A stretch of 64,000 bases of DNA, taken from the NCBI GenBank assembly GCA_963930775.1, contig OZ005693.1, positions 310,001 through 374,000 on the forward strand, read 5' to 3'. The notes below the pieces were generated by a model, which searched no databases, had not been told where the DNA came from, and worked only from the letters and a program-made list of their open reading frames with translations. Source of the stretch: Cliona cf. orientalis. Lineage: Eukaryota > Porifera > Demospongiae > Clionaida > Clionaidae. The translations under genes and the position numbers were made by a program. Shown in pieces: positions 12,002 through 22,398 of the stretch. Position 1 is the stretch's first letter. Every line of letters starts with the position of its first letter.

Positions 12002-13948
12002 ATAATAATATTATACACAATAGATTGAAAAGAACATGTTCATAAGAGCACTAGTGATCGATCTGAACGATGCACTGTATCCCAACAGTATCACTATAGA
12101 TGATACTATAAACCTAACACAAGCAGCTTATCTTCTCAGTGCTATTGTGAATGGCTTCGGGAACCAAACAGTTGGGGCAGACATCAGCCAGGTAAGCTTA
12201 ATAGTACAATACTGACTACTATGACAATTATACGAGACACTGTTTCATTGTCAATGGCTTTAACTGGCACACACACACTCATGTATTAGCTGATATTATC
12301 AGTTGCTAGTCGGCTACTTGAAATTGCTCAGAACAGAGTGGAGAGCGGAATAAATGTTAGTTACTCTATTCGATCCTTCACAAGGTAATAGATACCCTGT
12401 CATTTTTATGCAAAGGTAGTGGAAGATTTGGCTGGTAGCACGCTGCTACAGACCATCAATCAGTTTGCTCTGAATAATCACAACATATCTCATCAAATCA
12501 TGAGTGATAACATTGGTATGTACTGTATCTATGATATTGTAATTCTGAATTAGTAGGAGTGGAGGGAATTAACCAGGAAGGCAGAATTATGACTGCATAA
12601 CCCATGGCCACTGCAGTGTTTCAAGTTGAGGAGGTATCCTTGAACGATACTGATGACGTCACATTCTCTGGTGTGGAAGTAGAAGGAGCTGAAATATGTA
12701 TTCCAAGAGAAGTGTTGAGAGGAAATCCCAATCCTGTCAGAATGGCTTCTTTGCTCTTCAGAAATAAGTCAGGGCTGCTACCAGCAAGGCTGGAGGGAAA
12801 TAATGATGGGTATATTATTATAGCTACATTTTTTTGGCGAAAATAGAGTGCCTATGAAATCTTCATACATCTCTTACAGTGACTCCGATGACCTTGTGTT
12901 TCGTTTGGCCTCTCCAGTCATCTCTGCCAGTTTCCAGTGTGATACTTGTACCACATCCAACCTCTTCACGCCGGTACAAGTCACATTCAGACACACTGAA
13001 TATGATCAGGTACCTTATCATCATGATAAATCAAGTTGCATGAATGCAGAATGCATGTACATGGGGTGCTTAAACATATCTAGCTATCTACCTCCAAGTA
13101 TACCGATTTACTAGTATTTTACTGAATTCTTAGTATAAATTTAATACTAAAAAAATACTGAAAAGTAGGGGAGACTATGTCAATTATCATGCTAGTTATA
13201 GCCGGAGCACAATACCTCATTTCAGGCTCAAGCAGGCTCTAGTGAACAGTGATCCTGAAACCTCAATCGTGTGTGTTTTCTGGGACTTTGATGATGAAAT
13301 TGAGTAAGTACTAGTTAATTACAAGCACTAGTGATTGGATATCACTGGACTAAAACAGAGTAACTGTTACATTTTGATAAAATTACCTACATGAACGGAG
13401 TAATTGATGCCCAGCAAATGTGGAGTAGGGAGTTTGTAGGGGATCATCAGCCCTGAATCGGTACCTACTATAAATATGGTATTACTATACTCTCTGACCT
13501 TAAAAATTAATGTAGGCAACAGCCTGGAGCCATCCTCTACCCAGGGCAGTGGTCTGATGAAGATTGTGCGACAAATTTCAACTCCACCATGACTGTCTGC
13601 AAGTGCAACCACCTCACTCACTTTGCCATCTTGCTCAGTGCTCGACCTTTTGACCTCTCACCGGCAAAAAATTTATCCTTACAGATTATTGGGTACATCG
13701 GAGTGTCCATCTCACTGGTTGCCATGGCAGCAACAGTGTTTTTATTCCTTTTCTTGGAATGCAAAATTAACACTAACATTTCCAAAAAGAGACCTCTTGT
13801 TACGATGCGTAACTACATTCACATTCAACTGTGTGTGACGCTGGCCATTGCTCAGATTATCTTTGTGGCTGGAATTGAGCCTCGTTTGGGGGAGGGGCAT
13901 TTGGTGGATGGAGTCCCAGTTGGCTGTCGATTGGTGGCTGTTCTCCTC

Positions 13949-14721
13949 TATGGAGCTTATTTTGTGTCAAAATCATGAATTTGATTTTTAGAGTGAAATA
14001 CAATGTGATCAGGCAATATCAACTTCAAATTTGATTTTCTGTTTGATTTTCAATACGATCTTCAATTTGATTTTTCATTTGATTTTCTGTTCAATTAACT
14101 TTTCGCTTTGACTTTCGATTGTTCACATTTCATTGTTCTATAACCCAGATCAGGTTCCAATGCTCATTTTCATGAGTGTAATGCTGTCTCTCAACAATAA
14201 TTTACTTGCCTGGCGACCTTTATTAGTTTTTATTAGCAAGAATTAACCACTGTGAGGTTCCTATCATTCAACTTGAGAGCAATATTTCACTTCGGTTTGT
14301 GCTGCATTGAATATAATAAATGTCACCATGCAAGTTAAATGTAATTATTGTTGAGAGAGGATTGCACTCTAATGAAAATGACCAATGGAACCTGTTCTGG
14401 GTTATAGAGTAATGGAATATGAAACGATTGAAAATCAAACAAAAATTTAACCGAGAATCAAGTGAAAAATCAAATTGAAGATCACATTGTGAAAGTCAAA
14501 TCGAAAATCGAATGGAAAATCAAATTGAAAATCAAATTGAAAATCAAATCAAAAATTGAATTGAAAATCAAATTGAAAATCAAATTGAAAATCGAATGAA
14601 AAGTCAAAATTTAAACTACGAACAAAATGAAAACTTTATTTCACAGTTGATACTGCCCGATCACATTATATTTCACATTCTAAATCAAAATTCTGATTTT
14701 TGACACAAAATAAGCTCCATA
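13949..14721. mobile_element. 773-bp foldback element in R3 GPS/7TM exon
   Basis: It begins TATGGAGCTTATTTTGTGTC and ends with its complement. CTCCTC is duplicated on each side (13943-13948, 14722-14727), and the single-copy site is present in all paralogues. Both halves are mutually complementary over most of their length: left GATTTTCAATTTGATTTT blocks against right AAAATCAAATTGAAAATC blocks, and TCATTTTCATGAGTG against CACTCTAATGAAAATGA. The whole element could fold as one imperfect hairpin. No ORF. The TATGGA ends and 6-bp duplication match the R5 intron element. Confidence 0.87.
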
Positions 14722-15924
14722 CTCCTCCACTACTGGTTCCTAGTCTCCTTCATGTGGATGCTGATGGAGGGCGTGGTCCTCTATGTTGCACTGGTCAGGG
14801 TCTTCATCAGTCATCATGCTAGATACATTGCAGCCTTCACCATTGCCAGTTACGGTAAGACTAGTGTGGAGTATTGACACTGAGAAGAATTATCTCCCGT
14901 AGCTACATTCCTCCAGGTTTGCCTCTGCTCTATGTTGGTGGTCTCACAGTACCTCTGGGCTTTGCTAGGAGTGAGGAGATGAGAAAGTATCACAGCTATG
15001 ACTATGGCTATGAGCAGGCGTAAGTTTGGTCTTTTCTTCTCTTCACATTTTTAATATTTACTGCTTGTATCATTATTGCACGTTCAGCTGCTATCTGAAT
15101 CCCATGAACTCATTCATTTGGTCACTCATTCTCCCAGTGATTCTGATTCTACTGGCTAACATTGGTTTCTTTATAATGACCCTTGTTATCAAGTATAAAA
15201 ACCAGAACAGAACTGAGCAGCACAAAGAAAAATCCAAGCAAGTTTGGTAAGCTTTTGCTAGGATCACTCAGAGACATTTGAATAAATCATAATGATTATT
15301 GTAAAGGAATTGGTTGAAGGCCTCTATCTCTCTGACTGTGGTGATGGGCATTACTTGGATCATTGGAGTTCTGGTGATAGAAGTTGAAGAGCTCTTTCCC
15401 CTTGCGTTCATCTTCACCATCTTTGTGGCCTTCCAAGGTCTCTTCATCTTTTTTGTGCTGCTCCAAAAACCAGTGAGGGAGAGCTATGCTAAATGGTGGA
15501 AGGCTACGATCTCTGAGTCAGATTATCTCAGCAAATACTTTGGACAAACAAATCTCACCTCCACACTGGTCAGTGACTTGTATCATGTGACATAATAGAT
15601 CCAGTAATTAAAATTTATACACATTTAGACCTCTCAGGGTATTGTACCTTCTACTCTGAAATCACCAGAAGCCAATGGTGAAAAGCTCGAGTTGTCTCAA
15701 AGTGAAATTATCAAAAATCTGAATGTCAAAGAAGGTACTGAACCGGATGAAGAACAGCCTCAAAAAGAAAAAGAGCAGCATCCAATAACTGCATAGATTG
15801 AAAAAATTGCATCATTCTCACAATAATAGATTCACAATCAAATTACTGTAGATTATAGATCAACAAATTTTAGCTAAAAACTCTTAATACGACACCTCAA
15901 AATTAATTTTATTGATAATTATAT

Positions 15925-16527
15925 ATAATACAACGAAAAATATTTTTCAGACGATCATTTTTCTTATATAGTCCGTGTCATTACATGAGGGCATGGATAC
16001 GCGACTTGGATGCGCCCGGTTGCTATGAACGAGCCGCACTACAAGGCTCAGGATTGGTCAGAACTGTAGGGCCGTGTGCACAAAGAAGTAACGTGTGCAC
16101 AAAGTAGAGTGGCCTTAATGCCTCGGGCCATAGCTACAGCTAGAGACGCATTGTCGATCGAACGATCGGCGCGAAAGCGCCGGGCGTTTCGAAAGGCCTG
16201 CTAAGCAGGCGCTGGCCCTAGCCACCGAGCCTCGAGCGAAGCGAGAGGCGAGGTCTGTTCATACCTGCCATAAGTCCGGTAGCAACGTTCGAGCAGAGCG
16301 AGAACGTTGCCATAGCACACTTGCTTGCTTTGCCAAGGGGTGTGGCCTCTGTAACCGCTTCCATCTGCGCATGCGCACGGTACTCTTGCCCAGGCAGGAC
16401 ACTGTTTGTGCATGAACTATGTCTCTATGTTTTGTGAGCATGTACTGTTAGTAGATGATCATGCATGCTAGCCACATTATCCCATGATTGTGACATTAAA
16501 CATACTTGTATTAAGGAATAATATATA
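15925..16527. repeat. Inserted hairpin-rich block between R3 and R4
   Basis: Comparison with the R7-R8 spacer shows that sequence running from GATAATTATATA to TAGCTATGTGAGCTTTGCCC is interrupted here by about 600 bp. The insert is GC-rich and full of short hairpins: CGGCGCGAAAGCGCCG, GCCTGCTAAGCAGGC, CCTCGAGCGAAGCGAGAGG and CAACGTTCGAGCAGAGCG with AACGTTG. No gene is recognised; both 16201-16441 minus-strand frames look like chance ORFs. Ends are not resolved. Confidence 0.5.
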
Positions 16528-16568
16528 TATAGCTATGTGAGCTTTGCCCAATTGGCCAAGTTGATGAT

Positions 16569-16632
16569 AAGGATCGTCAATGTGACACGATTTTCGCGCG
16601 CAAAATCTGGGCATGCGCAATAGATGAGATTT
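16569..16632 (+). promoter_or_regulatory. Promoter block of R4
   Basis: GGATCGTCAATGTGACACGA, a GCGCGC block and GGGCATGCGCAA (16609-16620) lie about 85-95 bp before the R4 start codon. The block is intact although R4 itself is broken. Confidence 0.55.
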
Positions 16633-19072
16633 TGCTCACGCCTCCTTTGAAGCCTACACTTCAAATGCCAGGGTCCTTGCTAAGCATTGAACAAGCCAGA
16701 CATCATGAACTTGTTTTATCTCTTGATTTTTCAGTGCGGATTGCTTTGTTTATCGGAGGCCTCGCCTCGAAGCATATCAGGGTCTGTTTCTCCCTCTGGC
16801 GCCGCGGCACCCCCGACACATCGAGTCTCTCGAAGAACTGCGTCACAGCAGGCCATCGTCGAGTATACTTTGATAACTCTCAATTCTCCTGACTGTAAGA
16901 ATTACACGGTCGACAAATTTTCCGTGAGGGTGCAGTATAGGATTATAAATTCAGATCTTAGCACATCTAGGGAATGGATCAGCTTGGAGTCTATGATTGC
17001 AACAAGTAAGTATCATGCATCAAGAAATCACACTGTATTATCTAATCTAGCTAAGTGGTAATGAATAATTGAAGGGCACACATTGTGATAGTAGCAAAAT
17101 TTAATATTATTATTCACTAAATGCAGGTTCAAATGGATGTGAATCTTTCTCCCTGACTCCATCAGTTGGTAGCAATAACATTAGGGCCAATGTGAGATCC
17201 TACAGTGCAGTGATTCCCAATATCAACCCAATCAGTGATGATCAGAGAGTTCAACTTCGTCTGGTCCAATCAGATCACAGAGGAGGATTCTGCGACTGTT
17301 GGGCCGTCTCCAACCTCACAGTATCAAATCTATAAGCCACTTCAATGTAAGTATCAAATTAACGATCAGCTATTGTCGTTAATAAAAATTAATAAATTGC
17401 ATCGTAATTATTTTTTACTCAGGCAGCCATGTGATTTAAGTGGGATGAATCATACAAGTTTGTCAGATTTTCTTGGAGATTTTGCACTTGATAATAATAG
17501 CAATAATATACTTGAATGTATGGACCAAGAAAAAATATTATCTGCTGATCCTTCATCATTTCTTGGTTTTTGTCGAGGTAGTGCGAGTGTTCCTCGAGGG
17601 TTTGTCTCAGTTGAGTTTGGTGCTGAGACCCAGTCACAGTGTGAGAATACTGCAGCTGTGGTGGACACTGGCAGACCTACTCCTCTAATGGGAGACCATT
17701 GTGACTCAATGCCTCATGTGTGAGTGGAAAAATATAATATTATGGTTTGATTCTCACCATTGATTATTTGCAGGGAAATATCTTTTTTCCTCTCAATGCT
17801 TACCTCAAATAATCTGGATTCACTAGATGAAGGAGTAGAGTTTGGATATAGAGTAAATAATAATGAGTGGATCCCTCTTGTGTAGTTCTCATCTCAAACT
17901 AACCGAGATGATTGGATTAAAGTTGGAATGTTGACGGATAATAACCAAAGGCTCACTGTACAGCCGGGGATTCAGTGTACCATTTTATCATAGAAATATA
18001 TTGTCAACCAATGTTATATTGAAGCTGTGTGGCAGTGAGGTCATAGAGGATGGTGCCTCACTGAGCTTCAGGTGGCTACAGACAGTCAACTCTAGTGCAG
18101 CACCAAGTATAGATGATATATAGCTATTGATGATGTCCAAATTGTCATTAATTCTTCCACACTGCGCATGCAACTTGTGCTACTAATGGATAATTTTAAC
18201 AATAAGGTAAACATCAAGTAAGTTATTTTATGTCACTGTGCTAGTCCCTATTTCAGCTCCAGTAAATGGACTGACATTGATCATGCGATATTAGATGAGC
18301 AAAACCACAGACTAGTATTTGGTGCAGAGGCCAATGTTTGGTCCACTCCCTCCAGAGAGAGCTCGTCGTCCATGGCGAACCATCATCAGTCGAAGAATAT
18401 CCACTGTCCCTCTTCACCTCAGCTTCCAAATACAACTCAGCTACACTTTAATCACAGCCATGCAGCTCTCCAGATTGTCCAAACACTGACCCAGCACCTC
18501 CTCCCATGCAGGCTGGAGTATCAAGCTAATGGTTTACAAAACTGGATAATTATCGAGCCAGGTACCCCAATAAAACCACTAGGTCTTAATAATACCATGC
18601 ATACAGATCTCTGTAACTGAAGAACCATACATGGCAGTGAGAAGCTATTCAACCAGTATTGGTGGCATAGCTCTAAATGCACTACCAGTTCAATTTCGTT
18701 TCGTTCAGTTGGATCACCGTGGAGAATGCTATGACTGCTGGGCTGTGGCAAACCTCACAGTCACTCCACCAAATGGACAACTATTGTACGTTTCACATTT
18801 CAGTAAATTAAATTAACCACTTAATAAATTATTTTATCGTGATACTGTGATCACATTTCAGCAAGGTATGTCAATGGTGGGAATACCACAGAAGCCTTAG
18901 AGTCACTTTTGGAGATACTCACAGGCACTGTGTCAAATCAGATATTATAGGCGACAGCATTATTGCTAGATTCTGTGGGAACAATGAAAGCATACCTCAA
19001 ATGTTTATCGCTCAATTTGGAGGTACGCCTCTGGAAGGATTTAGAGAATGTAACAGTTCTCTGCCTTTGGAG

Positions 19073-19264
19073 ACAACAACAGAAGATGGAGGTACTGACG
19101 TGACTACGACAAACATTATTACAACAACAGAAGATGGAGGTACTGACGCGACTACGACAAACATTATTACAACAACAGAAGATGGAGGTACTGACGTGAC
19201 TACGACAAACATTATTACAACAACAGAAGATGGAGGTACTGACGCGACTACGACAAATTTTATT
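19073..19264 (+). repeat. 48-bp coding minisatellite, 4 units, in R4 stalk
   Basis: Four head-to-tail 48-nt units encode TTTEDGGTDVTTTNII (V or A at the tenth position, alternating). Other receptors have a single equivalent (TTTEDEGTDVTTT). The V/A alternation (units 1 and 3 GTG, 2 and 4 GCG) suggests growth by doubling a two-unit block. The translated segment is Thr-rich and mucin-like. Confidence 0.92.
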
Positions 19265-20347
19265 GCGATGAATACTGTAATACTGGAATCTGCTATTTGA
19301 GATAGCATCATCGTAGAAATGGAAATTTCAGCTCGGTTCTAGTCCAGGTATGGTATCAGCAGGAAATATACCTATAATATACCCATACTTGAGTCTATAT
19401 GGAATATGAACAAAATTAATACATGTATGCACACATAAAAACACAATAGATTGAAGAGAATCTGTTCACAGGAGCACTATAGTGATTCTGAATGATGTAC
19501 TGTATCCCAACAGTATCACTATAGATGATACTGTAAACGTAACCCAATTAAGCAGCTTATCTTCTCAGTGCTATTGTGAATGGCTTCGGGAACCAAACAG
19601 TTGAGGCAGACGTCAGCCAGGTAAGCTTAATAGTACAATATTGACTACTATGACAATTTTAAGAGACACTGTATCATTGTCAATGGCTTTAACTGGCACA
19701 CACACACATGTATATATTAGCTGATATTATCAGTTGCCAGTCGGCTACTTGAAATTGCTCAGAACAGAGTGGAGAGTGGAACAGACATTAGTTGCACTAT
19801 TCACAATTATAATTTTCTACTGTATTGTGCTAAGATGATACACTATCATTTTTTTTATGTAAAGGTAGTGGAAGATTTGTCTGGTAGCACGCTGCTACAG
19901 ACTATCGATAGGTTTGCTCTGAATAATCACTGTGACAACGTATCTCATCAAATCATGAGTGATAACATTGGTATGTACTGTACATGTACTAGATCTATGA
20001 CATTATAATTCTGAAGTAGTATATAGAAGTGGAGGAATGCATATAATTATACTATAATGCTTTTTGGTATGCAATAATTAAATGATGTGAATATTCCACT
20101 GTAGTGTTTCAAGTTGAAGAGATATCCATAACCGATACTGATGACATGTTCTCTGGTGTGGAAGTAGAAGGAGCTGATTCAGAAATATGTATTCCAAGAG
20201 AAGTGTTGAGAGGAAATCCCAATCCTGTCAGAATGGCTTCTCTGCTCTTCAGAAATAAGTCAGGGCTGCTACCAGCAAGGCTGGAGGGAAACAATGATGG
20301 GTATGTACATTAAGAATTTCTTGGGTGAAAATAGAGTGGGTCTAAAT

Positions 20348-20490
20348 AGTTAGAGACCAAGTCCAAGGTCTCTACGCATTTTAAGAGACCCGAAGGCCTG
20401 AGGCTGTAGCATCCCGAGCGAAGCGAGGGTGCTACTAAGGGCCTGAGGGTCTCTTAAAAGTGTAGAGACCATTGGATGAGGTCTCTAACT
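20348..20490. repeat. Palindromic element with CGAGCGAAGCGAG hairpin core
   Basis: AGTTAGAGACC at 20348 is inverted at the other end (GGTCTCTAACT, ending 20490). A second pair, GGTCTCTAC-CATTTTAAGAGACCC-type against its complement, is nested inside, and at the centre lies GTAGCATCC-CGAGCGAAGCGAG-GGTGCTAC. Downstream (20580-20640) GTAGGTCTCTATGA recurs in fragments. Non-coding, within an R4 intron. Confidence 0.65.
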
Positions 20491-20674
20491 GATTTAGAAT
20501 ATAGCAACTGTAACCATGGTAGTTGACCTGAGGACTGGGCTACTGTTGTAATGTGCATCCTTCTTTGACCTTGACTATACTTGTAGGTCTCTATGAAAAC
20601 TTGTAGGTCTCTATGAGAAATAGAGACCTCTACGACCTCTGAGTGTCCAATCAGATCACAGTATTTGTTACAAC

Positions 20675-21258
20675 TACCGTATAGCCGGAAATTTTCGCCT
20701 GGAGAAAATTTTCGCCTTTTTCGCCCAGGCGCGTCGTGGGCGAAATTTTTTTCGGCGAATTATTTTACCCAGTGAAAATTTTGTCACACTTTAATACACG
20801 TGGCTGCCAAGCAGTACTAGTAGTGCCTCATGATCATCAATCAGCTGTTTTTAATACCTGGTATTCAAAACCTCTTGAGACTTCTTTCTCGATCTGCAGC
20901 CTAGCTTGATGTCGCTACTGTCGTACTTCCACAGTACACCTCGGGTTTGTCCGATCCTGCGGGACCCCTATCATCGAAGCTATAGCCTTCCGCCATCGCA
21001 GAGGCCAATACTGCTGTGAACGGTGTGTAGCAAGCTAAGACCAAGGAAACAAAGAAGCGAGAGATCGATGGTGCCGAGGATCATACGCACTGTATATACG
21101 CCCGTGCGTGGCGTGTTTATTCGAGAGCTCCACCCACTACTTCCTGGTGAGCAACCCGCGCTGTGGGCGAAATTAAATTCGGCGAAATTTTTGTGCCAAT
21201 ACAAAGTATGAGCATTGAGCGAAATTTTTATCCAGCGAAATTTTTGTGCTATACGGTA
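20675..21258. mobile_element. 584-bp MITE with TACCGTATAGC termini
   Basis: It starts TACCGTATAGCC and ends GCTATACGGTA, with subterminal GAAATTTTCGC repeats at both sides. The terminal TA could be a TA target duplication, as in Tc1/mariner-type MITEs. GC-rich interior without a recognisable ORF. It lies in the R4 intron before the exon at about 21300. Confidence 0.7.
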
Positions 21259-21667
21259 TATTCTAAATAATAATAATATTATTATTATTATACATGCAGT
21301 GACTCTGATGACCTTGTGTTTTGTTTGGCCTCTCTGCCAGTTTCCAGTGTGATACTTGTACCACATCCAATCTCTCCACTCCAGTACAAGCCACATTCCA
21401 ACACACTGAATATGACCAGGTACACCTATCTATATCAGTCTCCAGGCTGCTCCCAAATTTCAACCCTGTGCATGTAACATTGAAGATGGGGCCTGCATGG
21501 AGACAAGACTATATATACTATTACTAGCAATAGGTTAATGTCATAACAATGCCCGTATGTATTAAGTTATGTCCGTAATCTGTTATGATCGTTCATTTCA
21601 GGCTCTAGTGGACAGTGATCCTGAAAGCTCGATCGTGTGTTTTCTGGGACTTTGATGATGAGGTTGA

Positions 21668-22283
21668 GTAAGTTCTGTTACATAGACAAACAAATAAACT
21701 AGAGAATTTAGTTTCCTACCGTAAACGAGAAAAATAGAATCCGTGCAAATCAATATGCAGCTGTATAAGTTACTTTGATGTGGATTTCTGCATAAAATAA
21801 ATGGCATTGAAGCCTAAGTTTCTATGCCTCCACCGACCTATTATATTACTTTCCGTTGCTATAATGATACATACTTTATGATATTTGACCTAACGTATAT
21901 AGTTGGTATTGCATTGCTGCAAAATGCAGTTATATTATATTATATAATTTTTATTATATTGGTGGATGATTTTATTCTATATTATTATACCGTAGCCAGA
22001 AGTATAAGAAAATTAAGTTATATTTTGGTAATGAGGGTATGCAGGAAATTATACTTTGGTATTGTGAAAATTCTGAATCATTAGTATCTCACGCACTGCC
22101 AGAGTTGACAGTCTTCACTCATTATTATTGCATGTATATGTATGTTTATCTGATCTCCTTGCGGGCAAATTCAGGGCCTGAATTGTAACTGAAAAAGATA
22201 AATCCTACTATTGTTAATTAGATCATTTGTGTCATTGTCAAATTTTTATGATCACGCCTAAATAACATGTACAAGATGGAAAG
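21668..22283. other. Spacer R4-R5, no gene seen
   Basis: AT-rich sequence with TATATTATATTATATAA-type low complexity around 21930-22010. The GPS/7TM exons expected after 21667 are absent. The part from about 22163 (GGCCTGAATTGTAACTGAAA) is shared with the R6 upstream region, so it belongs to the R5 5' flank. Confidence 0.6.
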
Positions 22284-22345
22284 GGTCGTCAAGGTTCCGA
22301 AACCGCGCGTCAATGTCCATTTGCGCATGCGCGTTGAGACATCAC
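22284..22345 (+). promoter_or_regulatory. Promoter block of R5
   Basis: AAAGGGTCGTCAAGGTTCCG and the near-perfect NRF1-like palindrome TGCGCATGCGCG (22322-22333) lie 65-115 bp before the R5 ATG. The R6 upstream region shares this variant. Confidence 0.6.
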
Positions 22346-22398
22346 GCTGGACCGATAAAAATAGGGTATGGTTTGTGGGAGCTTCATTACAGCACATC

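Larger units (their letters stand above)
8998..15796 (+). pseudogene. R3: adhesion GPCR broken by two transposon insertions
   Basis: The full 18-exon plan is present: 8998-9298, 9426-10033, 10086-10364, 10413-10838, 10905-11201, 11292-11484, 11555-11888, 12024-12191, 12290-12355, 12416-12515, 12617-12809, 12880-13009, 13236-13303, 13516-14854, 14917-15019, 15088-15246, 15307-15568, 15629-15796. Exon 2 contains a 370-bp MITE and exon 14 (GPS to TM4) a 773-bp foldback element. Subtracting each insert with its target duplication (373 and 779 nt) restores exactly 235 and 560 nt, the lengths in intact copies. Exon 5 also carries a 4-nt insertion that creates TAA in AGT-AAT-TAA near 10911, and the exon 1 donor is weak (GTACGG instead of GTAAGT). 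The rest, including GPS and tail, is well preserved, so loss is recent. Confidence 0.88.
16705..21667 (+). pseudogene. R4: degenerate adhesion GPCR lacking GPS and 7TM exons
   Basis: Exon 1 is 16705-17005 with the standard signal peptide; exon 2 starts at 17127 and exon 3 at 17423. Breaks include TAA 17333-17335 in exon 2 (CTA-TAA-GCC where R6 has CTA-GGA-GCT), TGG to TAG near 17882, several small indels around 17940-18130, and a 2-nt loss in the 21602-21667 exon. The 5' ectodomain resembles R6 in exon 2-3 (QPCDLSGMNHTSLSDF) but R2/R3 downstream, so it is a chimera. The stalk is expanded into a 48-bp minisatellite. GAIN exons are present to 21667; no GPS or 7TM exon follows before R5 begins. 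Transposons occupy 20348-21258. Clearly a dead copy. Confidence 0.85.
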
